DNA of 64,000 bases from Pseudorasbora parva (lineage: Eukaryota; Chordata; Actinopteri; Cypriniformes; Gobionidae): contig NC_090172.1 in NCBI RefSeq assembly GCF_024679245.1, forward strand, positions 7,859,233 to 7,923,232, read 5' to 3'. How positions within the stretch are numbered: the stretch's first letter is position 1; every line of letters begins with the position of its first letter. The translations under genes and the position numbers were made by a program. Below are positions 10,191 to 54,915 of the stretch, piece after piece. The notes under the pieces were generated by a model that saw only the letters and a program-made list of their open reading frames with translations, made no database searches and was not told the DNA's origin.

Positions 10191-11956
10191 ACTTTGTCAC
10201 CGCTGTATTTCTCTTGTCTGGAGGCCTTGACTTGTTTGAGTGAGTGAGTCTATAAGATCGCTCTCTAAAGTCCTGCTCATCCTTTCTTCTTTAGTTTCTA
10301 CTCAACTGACTGGAAATGGTCCTTAGCCCATCGGCTCATTTTGACTGGTTTTTCTACCAGCCTTCACTTCACAATCCACAATTCTGTCTAGCCCACAGGA
10401 CTTCACCTGCAGCATTATGTTCATGGTCTTTTTAAATGTACTTGGAAATGATTTCAACTCCTTTAAATTAATCTAGAGTGTAGTTGGAAAGATCAGGTAT
10501 AGTCCAGCTTTTGATTTTGACAGATCACTTGTCCACAGCCTTCACATAGCTGCTAATTGATGTTTGTCAGTGAATTGCCTTAGGTTTAGTACCTGAGGAT
10601 TTTGACCAAATGATTCAAGTGGAGTTGAAAGTTGCATCTCCAAGAGAAGAGCACGGAGTCATGGTACTAAAACGATATTTCCATTTTAAATATAACATGG
10701 AATTTACTCAGCCTCATGTTGATCCAAACCAGTGTGACTTTATTTCTTCTGCGAAAAACACAAAAGAAGATATTTTGAAGAATGTTTGTATTGATAAACA
10801 TTTCTTAAAATGTCTTCTTGTAATATGTACAGGTTTGGAATAACATGAGGGTGATTTCTTTTTTTCTTCCATTTTTGGGTGAATGATCTGTTTAAGGAAA
10901 ACTAGAAAATATTGTCATTGTTTGATATATTGTAATAACCTTTGGCATGAATGTTGTCATTCCACATCAGACAATGTGCAGTTGCAGAAATGTATAAGAA
11001 ATGTAGCATAGAGTTACAGTCATACAGTACTTTAACGTTATACATGTATGCTTTTTTTCTTACAATGATTTCTAGTGTGGTACCTGCATCTGAAAACTTG
11101 AAAAAAAACTTGAAATTGACTCCATTACTCAGCCTATTTTTAATGATGCATTTGAGATGTGTGTTTTTTGAGCTATTTGTTTCAATGTTGGTAAGAACTT
11201 TTTTGTGGGGGGAAGTGTTTGAACTGTTGTACAGCTTGTGGAGTACCCGTTCAGATATTCATTGCTCTCCTATGCTTCTCTAATGAATTCTGTGCATTGC
11301 TTGCATGTATTTTCTAGCTCGACTGACTTTAGCTTAAAGTGCAGACAGTGCAAATCGTTATATGCAAGTGTCTACCGTTTTAACTTCAAAAGTATAAGTA
11401 AACCAAATTGTCTACTTTTGTTTGATTTTGTTGTGTACTTCTGTTATTAAATCTTGCATTCCTTCGCAAACAATATTGCATTTAGTTCAAGTAACATTTA
11501 ATGAAAAGTTGAGTTGAGTGAGTCATAATATACTTTCTAGCCCAAGTTCCCATGTTTTTAGTGTCATGCAAATTACTTTTCCTGCCAGGCTGCCAATGTG
11601 TTCAGCTTTGTTTAATAATTGATGTTCATGTTTGTGTGCATTTTATATGCCTAGATGTTCATGACCATGTCACGTTTTCAGTGGATCTCATATTAAGGTC
11701 ATACATTAATTATAAAAAACCCTTAGTCCTGAATTAAAGTGTGTTAGTCTCTAAGTCACTATCTGCTGTTTTAGTTCAGCTACAAGAAGAATCGCAGCTC
11801 AAGGCCTTTAAAATAGCTGAGATACGTTCAATTTAATACAAATTATAATTTATCTGTCCAATTAGGAATATCGGTGGTATGTCAGCGTGAACACAACTGA
11901 CGTACTGAATCAATGTGTTCAGCTATGGGAAAAAAAATCAGCTACAATTCAATAAA
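10191..11956 (+). other. cyb5b: Probable cyb5b 3' UTR and downstream spacer
   Basis: Follows the cyb5b stop directly. Candidate poly(A) signals are ATTAAA at 11446-11451 and AATAAA at 11951-11956. Human CYB5B has a long 3' UTR, so a UTR of more than 1 kb is plausible. A family-B-like segment in reverse sense lies at about 10720-10890. The actual end is not determined. Confidence 0.5.
11951..11956 (+). terminator. cyb5b: Candidate poly(A) signal for cyb5b
   Basis: An AATAAA hexamer about 1.76 kb after the stop. A weaker ATTAAA at 11446-11451 is an alternative. Confidence 0.35.
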
Positions 11957-12739
11957 GGGTTAAAAATGCATATCTGTGTACTATGTTATTGTTGTCTATA
12001 TATTGTGTTTTAGACTAAATCAGGAACATGCAAAAATGGCCAGGTATTGCTGCTAAAGTATTTATGGATGGATCAAAGCACAGGTGAGATATTTGCTGGC
12101 CAGTGCATTCTCATTTAGCTTAATTTAAGAAATGTTGTGTTATAAAAGTCAGTGAGTTGTGGCACTGTATGACTAAAGAAAATAGACTTGTCTTTACTTC
12201 TGCAGTAAAAAGGTGTGTGGTTTCAAGGAGATAAAAAAAAAATTGGTTCATTTGTCACATGAACACTGATACCAATGTTTCTGTAAATTTGCCAGTAATT
12301 GAACAAATGGTTCAATCTGCGCCATAAAAATAAAAATATTTGGTTCGTTCACACACTTTACTACTACTAACAACAACAACAACAATAAATATGCTGGAAG
12401 TGGTTCTGAAGAAGAAATCGCTTGGTAAAAAGTGCTGGTGGTAAGTCTGACTCATGGGGGAGTCGGTTCTTTCGGACGGAATGATTCAAACAATCGTTTA
12501 AATATCACAAATGTTTCAATTCACATTAGTGAAGTGATGATAAAACACACAGAAAGCCAACGCACAAATACGACTCAACTCAAAACCCTAATCACAAACA
12601 GCATATCCCTGCTAGCTCTCAAATCTGCAGTTCGATCGTTTACAATACTAAAGCTTTGCGAACCATAGAGCATGTTGACTGAATCGTTTAAAACAATCGG
12701 TTCAACAAATTCGATCCGTTTAGGAATCATCAGACAGAA
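11957..12739. other. Spacer between cyb5b and dhx38
   Basis: AT-rich, with a short CAA repeat near 12370. At 12470-12720 there are several 'aatcgtt' and 'cggttc' words that may be repeat-derived. No exon is recognised. Confidence 0.5.
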
Positions 12740-12909
12740 CCACGGACGTCACTTCCCTGTGAATGCTGGGATAGTAATGGCGGCCTACTGTACACAATGT
12801 TGACGTTTACCGCTATGCTAATTCCCTGAATGTTTTTGTATTTTATCATACAGCACATAACTTTTATCATATAGTGTTGAGCTGTTTTGAGGAACCTATC
12901 GTTTGAAAG
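12740..12909 (+). promoter_or_regulatory. dhx38: dhx38 core promoter and untranslated exon 1
   Basis: A CRE-like GACGTCAC (12745-12752) overlaps an ETS-like ACTTCC (12751-12756). An ATGGCGGC (YY1-type) motif follows at 12777-12784. The next good splice donor is GAAAG|GTAAAC at 12909/12910, which would end a non-coding first exon joined to the coding exon near 13553 or 13562. The transcription start is inferred to lie about 12760-12800. Confidence 0.55.
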
Positions 12910-13602
12910 GTAAACCCATTTTTTCCCTTACAAATTAAAAGTGCAACAGTGCTGCTTTACATTAACAAATTATAGCGATTCAGAATGTACATCATAACTG
13001 GTTTAATCATCTTCATTCTATTAAACTACATATTGATAGTATTGTTTACATAACTGCAGCGCTGGTTTTATTATCACGTTGCTATTCTTTCCGTTCAGTT
13101 ATTAATGTTTTCTAACCTTACAGCTAACTTACCGTGGCAAGCAGCCAAAATACTATAGTTGCTACTGTTATTGGTAATATTTTAAGACACACAACATTAA
13201 ATTGAATCATAAATTACTTTGGGTTCTTCAAAATCATAGGTAGCTGAAAATCTTTCTATAATTTATTGTTGTTGTGGCAGTGGTGGCTAATGATAACTGC
13301 TTTATTTTAACAATAGCTGTAGTAACTTGTATTGTGGTGGAAACAGTGTTAGAATTGACTTTTTTAGTGACAAGTGGCAAAACCTACCCGTTGTATTGTT
13401 TAAAGGCATTTTATACTTATGTAACAGTGGAACATGTCCATTTCCTTATTAGTCTCATGTACTCATTTTAATCTCATGTGTTTATGTGACCTCTAACACA
13501 AAGCCTGTGTATTTTTAGCCCTTATGAGTAACTTTTGGCAATCGCTTTATAGATACACCAGAAGTCCATCAACTGAGTGCTGTGATCGACAGCTCAGCTG
13601 CG

Positions 13603-45505
<31,903 letters not shown>

Positions 45506-46625
45506 TACCAACAATTTCTCCCACATATTGCAAATATGATGTCATTAGATTCAGGTTGGTTTTTCAGTGTTTTTTTTTTTTTTTTTACATGATTATCATA
45601 GTGTTTGTTGCATGCAGCTTCCAGGTTTGGCCAGCAGTAGGAGCAATTGTATAAGGAGAAAAATTTTCAGCCATCACCTCTTCCCCTCAGACCGTGAGTG
45701 TATTTGTGTGCTTCCCTTGTACTGTCTGGACTGAGACAAAAAGTGGATGCGTGTACAGCACCTGATCTTTCATTGATTCAGTGCTTAAATTTAAAAACAA
45801 ACACTTTTGTCATTCTTAGCTTTGTATGCACATGAACTAAAGAAAAAAAAAAACTTTTTATTTGACATTATAAATCTAGCCCAACAACAGGGCTTTTTTT
45901 GAGTTTGAAGTGTTTGTCTAAACCAGAGCAGCCAAATTTTTTTTATTCATGCGCTTCTGTAATATTCACTTTGCCCCAGAATTATAATTCACACTGTCTC
46001 ATATTTTGGCTTGTGAAATGCAGCCGTTGTATCATTCCTTCAGAGAACACAGAGCGTCCATGAATATTAACTTCCTGTACTTTGATAGGTTAATCCCCTG
46101 TGGATGAAGCATGTCTTTGTTATTCTGACAAAAAAAAAAAAAAAAAAAACATTGCTAGAATATTTCATCATTCTGCTGGAATCAACACTGACCAGGCGGC
46201 GGTCAAATCCTGTCGTCTTTGATGCAATTGGGCTGCAAGTCATTGAACGGATCTGCCGTGTACCGACAGAGATAACAGGCCTCGGCTGCGAATTCACAAA
46301 AAACACAACATGATCAACTGCTTTCCACTGAGGGTCATTTTGCTTGCTTTCTGATTTGTAGGCCTCTGCTGGTCTCTTTGTATTTTGTGAAGCTTTGAAA
46401 TAGGGGTCTGTTGAATTTCATGTTGTGTACAGTATATCTGTATATTGTGTTTTGTTTCTTTTTTGTATGATTTAGATATGCACAAGTCAAAACATGTTTA
46501 GACGTGGGTAAATTATGTTTTCGCGGGAAAAAAAAGGAATAACCATATTTTTTGAAAATGTAAAATTCATTCTGTGATTCAACTTTATGGTTTTATCTTC
46601 AATATTAAAGAAGTGAACACAGCGA
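45506..46625 (+). other. dhx38: Probable dhx38 3' UTR
   Basis: Follows the stop codon. The best poly(A) signal is ATTAAA at 46604-46609, followed by a T/GT-rich stretch ('ctttgttacctttgtttgta'), which suits a cleavage site near 46625. Earlier, weaker sites are possible. Confidence 0.5.
46604..46609 (+). terminator. dhx38: Candidate poly(A) signal for dhx38
   Basis: An ATTAAA hexamer with a GT-rich downstream element within 40 bp. Confidence 0.45.
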
Positions 46626-47648
46626 CACTTTGTTACCTTTGTTTGTAAGGTGGCAATTATATAACTGCATTTTAAAGGCAGGGTAGGCGATTTGTTCCAA
46701 AAACAATGTGTATATAGCCTGTGGAAGGTACCATACAATGTACGTCCGAATGCAACGACTGGACGAACATCACACATCATCGGCGCGTTTCATGCTGTGC
46801 AGAGTTGGACAGACGTCATTCACCGAGCACCAAAACCAAAACAGCAGCCTTTTACAGGTCCTCCTGAACCAAAACAACCCGCTCATGCTGCGTTCACAAC
46901 ATATTGTCATCTGGAAGAGATGGAAACCTGTGGTGTTATACTGGGAGCGGTCTGTCACTCGAATTCATGCATTTCAATGGCAACACTATCAATGCCGAAA
47001 TGAATCTGCAGCGGTCAGGAGGTACAGGTCAGTACAATAATAATGAACATGAGCAATGTTACGTGCTTTGAGACATGAGGTCATTTAACGCCATCTCTCG
47101 TGACGCTTTGCAGACTGGACGGGATTAGTTTAACCTGGAGAGATGGGATAAAGTAATTATTACCAGAGCTTCTCAGTGGTTTTACAGACAATAGCGCTAT
47201 TCGGACAGTAATTGTTTCTCATGGGGTCGTAAGGTATTTTCATTATTTACAGGGGCTAGTCAGTGATTTTATTACTGTCCGAATCCAGAATGTCAGTTTT
47301 TCTCCCACAACCTGTGTAAAAATCCCCAGCCGAATTACCTACTGCTTCTATACAAACAACATGGATGTGTGGTAATTTAATTTAATTTAGTTTTCAAAAA
47401 GAGACTGCTTCTAAATTCACTCTTATATCCTTTTTTGACCACTGCAGAGCTCTGTATTGTTGTGCTTCGCTGTAATTTGGATGCATTTTAAAGATCTAGC
47501 CTACACTTTTATTACTGAAATGCTGGAAAGTATTTACAAGAATAATCTTTTATTACCGCTCGAAAGAGAATAAAAACAAGTAAACATTTGAAATGGGCCG
47601 TTATTACAGCAGTAATTAACGTTTTTTACATATATAAATATATCATAT

Positions 47649-47654
<6 letters not shown>
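46626..47654. other. Gene-free region after dhx38
   Basis: Starts a possible repeat at 'ttaaaggcagggtaggcgat' (46673). A small inverted repeat pairs 47199-47212 with 47271-47284 (14 bp each). Open frames of about 100 codons near 46692-47040 resemble nothing I recognise. Confidence 0.5.

Positions 47655-47703
<49 letters not shown>
47655..47703. repeat. (AT)n microsatellite
   Basis: About 24 AT units immediately upstream of a TTAA element. Confidence 0.96.
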
Positions 47704-47708
<5 letters not shown>

Positions 47709-47710
<2 letters not shown>

Positions 47711-48390
47711 AAAGGTGCACTATGTAGTATTTTTGCAGTAAAATATCCAAAACCCACCAGGCCAGTGTTATATATTTTGTTCAGTTGAGTACTTACAAGA
47801 TCCCAAATGTTTCCAACTATTTGTAAATTGTGAGAAATCCTATTTTAACTAAGGACAGGGACATTTCAGCATAGCGTATGAGGGAGTCGCCTGTCAATTG
47901 CATCATATCTGCGTTACCCTCAGTTTCGGGTTTTTATTTGGCAGGAGCGCTTTACTCTTAGCAGTGTGAACAAGTGACCGCACGGAGTAACGTCATAACA
48001 TCATTTTCAACACACTTAAATGTATCTAATATGATAAACAGAGCTGCGTTACCTCATACTTATGATCGGAAAAGCAGATCAGCGCAGGCTCCCGGCGAAT
48101 GTGTCCCGTCCCGTCATAATAATAGTCCCGCGAGCCGTGTGTTTGTTTAACAATCTCTCCAGCGGCCGTGCTCAGCTCCACAACATTCGGTCCTGCTCTG
48201 CTTTAGACTACAGAAACGTTAATAACCGCATGCATGAACATGATTTCTGCCCGAGTCCTATTTTCCACCATCTGTGAGGTGAAGACCACATTTCCCAAGA
48301 TGCTGCGCTCAAACTTTGCGTCATCAAACTACACGTTTGTTTTGAAAAGGTGCCCTCTAGTGGACGGAAAGTTGCATAGTGCACCTTTAA
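47709..48390 (+). mobile_element. TTAA-target element family G, copy 2
   Basis: Bounded by TTAA with terminal AAGGTGCACTATG and inverted CATAGTGCACCTT. It matches 29478-30183 in order and orientation, with small insertions and deletions. Confidence 0.9.
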
Positions 48391-49276
48391 CAGCATTGTT
48401 TACCTAATGTAAATCAGAAGCTGTATTAACTTATTTAATTAAATTACATCATATCTTCCTATTTTATTTTAAAACAGATTTAAATAATTCATAATTTCCT
48501 ATTATAAAATTAAAGCTGACATTTTATTTACAGGAGACAATCATTCGACTGACTACGTGAGCAGTGTTCCCAGGTTTGTGTGATCACGAAACTATAAATA
48601 ACCTAAATAAATCACCATCCAAATGCACGTTTTATCACTGAGGTGGCATGCAAATGTATTTCTACAGACGTCCACATGAGAAACCATTACCATCCGAAAA
48701 GGCCAATGTCAGATGTATTGTTCTCAAAGTATGCGAATGCTGTCATTTAGTAAAACTGAAAATGTAAGTGTTACTAGGGATTGAAAAGTTTCCACTATGA
48801 AAATATAATGACAACCTGCGACTACCGATGAACAAACCAGTCAGTACAGTAGTTATCAGTGGGAAGCCTAAAGTAGCCCAGCATGGCACATTTTGGATGG
48901 CTCCCTGATTTAAAACACATGATCCATATCATCAGTTATTCAGCTTCATAGAGACCGCATGACAGGGGTGTCCATCCTTCACCTTCCACATTTCTGCAGA
49001 TTTGAGCTTCAACCCTAATTAAACACACAAGAGATTTCTGCTGAAGGTCGCCAGGATTACTTCAATTACAGGGAGGTGTGTTGAGTTAAACTCTGCAGAC
49101 GCGGCCTTACAGGAGCAGGATTTGACACTCCTGCTGAAGGGCCTTAACCGGGTGTCACATTATCCAAAATGAGCAATGTTGGGAAACTTCAGGACCAAGA
49201 CAGAACTATTGAGTTAGTTATTACCAGTGCTCGAAGCTGGCCGCACCGGTGTCCCCAATTTGAACGCTGTTTATTA
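48391..49276. other. Gene-free spacer
   Basis: No exon, RNA gene or repeat boundary is recognised. Confidence 0.5.
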
Positions 49277-49386
49277 CTACAAACCCAATTCCAAAAAAGT
49301 TAGGACACTGTACAAATTGTGAATGAAAAAGGAATGCAATAATTAACAAATCTCATAAACCTATATTTTATTCACAATAGAATATA

Positions 49387-50585
<1,199 letters not shown>

Positions 50586-50799
50586 TAACATATCAAAAGG
50601 TGAAAGTGAGACATCCCATTTGAAATGGCATGCCAAATATTGGCTCGTTTGGGATTTCATGAGAGCTACACATTCCAAAAAAAAGTTGGGACCGATAGCA
50701 ATAAGAGGCTGGAAAAGTTAAATGTACATATAAGGAACAGCTGGAGAACAAATTTGCAGCTTATTAGGTCAATTTGCAACATGATTGGGTATAAAAAGA

Positions 50800-51820
50800 G
50801 CCTCTCAGAGTGGCAGTGTCTCTCAGAAGTCAAGATGGGCAGAGGATCACCAATTCCCCCAATGCTGTGGTGAAAAATAGTGGAGCAATATCAGAAAGTT
50901 TCTAAGAGGAAAAATGCAAAGGTTGGGAGTTTGAAGTTTTCATCATCTACAGGGCATAATATCATCCAATTATGCAGAGAATCTGGAACAATCTCTGTGT
51001 GTAAGGGTCAAGGCCGGAAAACCATACTTGATGCCCATGATCTTCGGGACATAAGATGACACTGGAATGCTGCTGTAATGGAAATCACAACATGGGCTCA
51101 GGAATACTTCCAGAAAACTTTGTCGGTGAACACTATCCACCGTGCCATTCACCGTTGCCGGCTAAAACTCTATAGGTCAAAAAAGAAGCCATATCTAAAC
51201 ATGATCCAGAAACGCAGGCATTTTCTCTGGGCCAAGGCTTATTTAAAATGGACTGTGACAAAATAGAAAACTGATCTGTGGTTATACAAATACAAATTTG
51301 AAGTTCTTTTTGGAAATCTGGGATGCCATGTCATCCGAACTAAAGAGGACAAGGACAATCCAAGTTGTTATCAGCGCTCCATTCAGAAGCCTGCATCTCT
51401 GATGGTATGGAGCTGCATGAGTGTGCGTGTGGCATGGAAAGCTTACACATCTGGAAAGCCATCATCAATGCTGAAAGGAATTTCCAAGTTGTAGAACAAC
51501 ATATGCTCCCATCCAGACATTGTCTCTTTCAGGGAAGACCTTGCATTTTCCAACATGACAATGCCAAACTGCATACTGCATCAATTACAACATCGCGGCT
51601 GCATAGAAGAATAATCCGGGTACTGAAATGGCCAGCCTGCAGTCCAGATCTTTCAGCCATAGAAAACATTTGGTGCATAATAAAAAGGAAATATGTGACA
51701 AAGAAGGCCTAAGACAGTTGAGCAACTAGAAGCCTGTATTAGACACGAATGGGACAACATTCCTATTCCTAAACTTGTCTCCTCAGTCCTCAGACGTTTG
51801 CAGACTGTTGTAAAAATATG
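50800..51820 (+). pseudogene. Tc1/mariner-like transposase pseudogene (outer element)
   Basis: Pieces in different frames: a helix-turn-helix part near 50835-51050, then MEITTWAQEYFQKTLS (51078), a run around 51365-51712 with QHDNAKLHTAS and SPDLSAIENIW. Frameshifts and stops separate the pieces. At the first catalytic position (about 51275-51295) the expected W-S-D pattern has changed. It is a dead copy. Confidence 0.85.
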
Positions 51821-52299
51821 AGGGGACGCCATACAGTGGTAAACATGACAATTCTTTTGAGATGTGTTGATGCCATGACATAAAATTAACTTATTTTCCC
51901 CTTAAAATTATAAATTTTCTCAGTTTTAACATTTGATATGCCATCTATGTTAAAATATTTACATTTGAAACTTCCACATCACTGCATTCTGTTTTTATTT
52001 ACAATTTGTACAGTGTCCCAACTTTTTTAGAATCGGGTTTGTAGTAAGAATGACAGACAAAGGATGGAGCCAGATTTGTTTGGCAAAGGTTAATGTTTAC
52101 ATCAGTATTAATGATACAGTTGGTACAGTTCCCACGTGCACCGCAATACATGAGAGAGAGAAACACACACACACGTATTATTGCTGGTGAGGAATTACAG
52201 TTGAAACATCTCATAATGTACCTCAAACTTGAGTGGCATCACTGAGAAACATCATTCTCAAGGTTCGGGTTGAAGTACTAGATCTTCCATCGATTCGGA

Positions 52300-52660
52300 C
52301 TCATGCTGGGATTTATGTAAAATTGACGCAATTATTACTGTCTTTACAGTGTGTACAATCGCTGAGTTTTAGGAAGCCTCCAAACGGAGCTGAAGTTCAG
52401 TTATGGTAATGGGTGTTTTTTTTTCTGAAATACGGGCTGTACACTGTAGACCAATCACAACAGGCGGGTCCGTCTGACCAATCAGAGCAGAGTAGGCTCA
52501 TGGAAAGGAGAGCTTTAGAGACTGATTCATCCATTGAGTCGTTTGAGAACCACTGAACATCGTGGTGATGTGCAATGTATAAATTATGAGAAAATAATGC
52601 ATATAAACTGAGAATTATATTTACAAAATTAAAACTAAATTAGGAACCTTAATTCTATTT
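52300..52660 (-). repeat. Interspersed repeat family F, copy 2 (inverted)
   Basis: Reverse complement of 21640-21985: contains 'accaatcagagcagagtagg' and 'gttcagtggttctcaaacga' in inverted sense. Confidence 0.85.
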
Positions 52661-52787
52661 TAAAGACAATTTAATATAAGTGAGTGTACTGTTTGTATCT
52701 GAGTAAGGCTAGATTTACTGTATAATTTGTTAATAATGATTAATGCATGCATTTATATATTTTTATATACTTATTTTCCAATTACAG

Positions 52788-52946
52788 CTGATATTCCAGA
52801 GTGCAGTAAAATACCCGGTGAGCTCAAAGAGAAGCTGAAAGATCAACTCTGTATCACTATTAGTGTGATCTCACCAGACAGACATCCCAGAATTCAATTA
52901 TTCACCACAGACAGGGGACATTTCATCAGGCATCCATCAGGCAGAG
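52788..52946 (+). other. Exon-like open segment of unknown gene
   Basis: A 159-nt open stretch between a good acceptor (TTTTCCAATTACAG, ending 52787) and a good donor (GCAGAG|GTGAGG). Both ends are phase 1, so it is a symmetric exon candidate of 53 codons. The translation contains PGELKEKLKDQLCITISV and RIQLFTTDRGHFIRHPSGR, with no low complexity. I do not recognise the family, and no partner exon is visible on either side. It may be a stray exon of an unannotated gene, a captured exon inside a repeat, or chance. Confidence 0.35.
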
Positions 52947-53192
52947 GTGAGGTAATACACTCCGATTATAATTATGATTGATGACCCTGTGTGAGAAAAT
53001 GTCCTTCGATTTGGAGTGTTTGGGTTTTATTCATTTTGCAAGGCATGAACAACACAAGAGGGGTATAATACATTACATATTACATGATGTTAAACGATTA
53101 CCTGTGGTCTAGATTATAAAGTTTGCTTTAATAATCTTTGGATATGTTGTTCCATACTAGTAAGACTTTTGTTCTTCTTTCATATTTCTTTG

Positions 53193-53345
53193 TTTGAGCT
53201 TCAGCAAGAGCCAATGAGGTTCATTCTCGTGTTACGCAGCACATTTGAGCTTTTGTAAGAGCCAATGAGGTTGATTATCTTGTTACACATGACATTTGAG
53301 CCTCAGTGAAAACCAATGAGATTTATTTTCTCTCACTGTAAAAAA
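53193..53345 (+). repeat. 51-bp tandem repeat, three units
   Basis: Units start at 53193, 53244 and 53295, each beginning 'tttgagc' and carrying a 'gagccaatgagg'-like core (the third unit is more diverged). Confidence 0.9.
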
Positions 53346-53385
53346 AATGCATCTCTCCAATTGAACATTTTCTAGTGACTGGTAG

Positions 53386-53527
53386 ACGCAACTACCACTT
53401 TAACTCTTCAGTCAAAAATTTTAAGTTGGCCAAATTGAATTTCTGTGAATTAAATTGCACCCATTTACAGAAAATCTATTTGGCCAACTGAAATTTTTTG
53501 ACTGAAGAGTTAAAGTGGTAGTTGCGT
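53386..53527. repeat. Large inverted repeat (about 50-bp arms)
   Basis: 53386-53435 pairs with 53478-53527 with few mismatches, separated by a 42-bp loop. The arms contain 'gcaactaccactttaactct' and its inverted form. Confidence 0.85.
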
Positions 53528-54485
53528 AGCTATCAATGGAGGGACAGAAAGTTCTCAGATTTCATCAGAAAGATCTTCATGTGTTCCGAATCAATGAAAG
53601 CCTTATGGGTTTGGAACGACATGATAAGGGTGAGTAATTAAAGGTGCCCTAGAATGTTTTGAAACATGTTAAATTGTTCTCTGATATCTACATAGAGGGT
53701 ATGTGGCTTATTTAAGGGCAAAAAATGTCCAGATACAGTTTTACAGGTCCATTTACAATCCTATAAATTGTCCCTGTAATGCTCTGTTTTTGCCTTACTA
53801 GCATCTTGCGTCATCTAGACAATGTTGTCTCTCTAAGAAACGTTCAATTTAATCAGAAATTGTTTAAACAGTCAATAAGTGGATAAATCGTTACTTACTG
53901 CTTGCAGGAATACAGTTGTAATTTCCCCTTTCTAAAGTTTAAGATGCTGAGCGAAGCTTGCTTGAAATGGGCCGAGCAAACGAACGATTTTGAATTAAAT
54001 TGTTGCGGTATCCGATTATAATAAACATCAACCATGACTGTTGAGATTTTTTATCTGTAGGAAGGGTATGAAAGGTCCTCACGTCCCCTGCACAGCCTGG
54101 AACATGACCTCTGTGTCCATGAGAGCTGCCATTTTTGCTATCCTCGAGTGTGGCTTGTTTCCCTGCAGTCCCGATGATTCGCTCCGTCAGTTCTGCTTGA
54201 CAATGCATGTTTGGACAGATGCAAATGTTGGGGGAGTACATATTAATGATCCCCAGCGATTGCATCACATTTGGAGTTATGTTGAGAATCACTTTTTTTT
54301 CTGTGGTGTTTTTCATGCATGAGATTTACATAAAAAGAAGGAGGCAATGGTGTTTGAGACTCACAGTATGTGATGTCCATGTACTGAACTCTTATTATTT
54401 CACTGTGGCAAGGTTAATTCAATTTTTCATTCTAGGGCCCCTTTAATACAGAATTTTCATTTTTGGGTGAAATAACCCTTTAATA
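53528..54485 (-). repeat. Family B repeat (reverse), split by a TTAA element
   Basis: The left part 53528-53641 contains 'ggaacgacatgataagggtg'. The right part 54443-54485 ('cagaattttcatttttgggt' and 'aataaccctttaa') is its continuation. The split is exactly at TTAA. Confidence 0.85.
53638..54446. mobile_element. TTAA-target element family H, about 0.8 kb
   Basis: Terminal TTAAAGGTGCCCTAGAATG and inverted CATTCTAGGGCCCCTTTAA, bounded by TTAA. Open frames of 93-125 codons inside (for example 54041-54322, +) have no recognisable domain. Confidence 0.88.
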
Positions 54486-54714
54486 TTAAACAATGTTTTC
54501 TTTTGTAACATTTCTTTACAAAACCAGAAAAAACAATAGGTTTATCAGTAGTGTCTTGCCTATGCTGCCTTTTGTTTGTGTTTTATGTCAATGTTTTATG
54601 AGTGACAAAGTGGCATTGTGCGAAAACTGGTGTTATGGTAGAATGACTTGATTTGAAACGTGTTTTGGTACTTTAAGTGGATTTTGAACTGTGAGAGTTT
54701 TAATATCTGAGATA

Positions 54715-54915
54715 TAAACTCGCAATTGCGTGATATAAAGTCACCAGAATTGTAATTTTGTCATGCAATTGCAAGTTTATATCTCAAAATTGCAATTTTA
54801 TAACATGCATTTCAAGAAAAAAGTCAGAATTGAGACTATCAAGCGATTGTGAGTTTATACCTCAGAATTCTGACTTTTTAACTCGCAATTGTGAGAAAAA
54901 GTCAGAATTCAGATA
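54715..54915. repeat. Degenerate tandem/inverted minisatellite
   Basis: Repeated words 'aactcgcaattg', 'aagtcagaatt' and 'gtttatatctcaaaattgca' in both orientations, a pattern common in cyprinid DNA. The 65-codon open frame here is an artefact. Confidence 0.75.

Noticed and set aside
13582..13602. GTG at 13582 as dhx38 start
   Set aside because: A GTG start is not expected in a vertebrate nuclear gene; the first ATG is 13603, next to the conserved N-terminal block.
46692..47040. Overlapping open frames of about 100 codons downstream of dhx38
   Set aside because: No recognisable domain, no splice context, and they overlap in two plus-strand frames and one minus-strand frame; treated as chance.
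52727..52981. Full 84-codon open frame as a small gene
   Set aside because: The first 20 codons are AT-rich intron-like sequence ending in a good acceptor; only 52788-52946 looks exon-like, and it is listed as such with low confidence.
53193..53345. CRISPR-like array
   Set aside because: Three adjacent 51-bp units with no spacers, in a vertebrate-type genome; an ordinary tandem repeat.
54041..54322. 93-codon open frame in the family H element as a transposase
   Set aside because: Too short, with no catalytic pattern that I can see; treated as non-autonomous.
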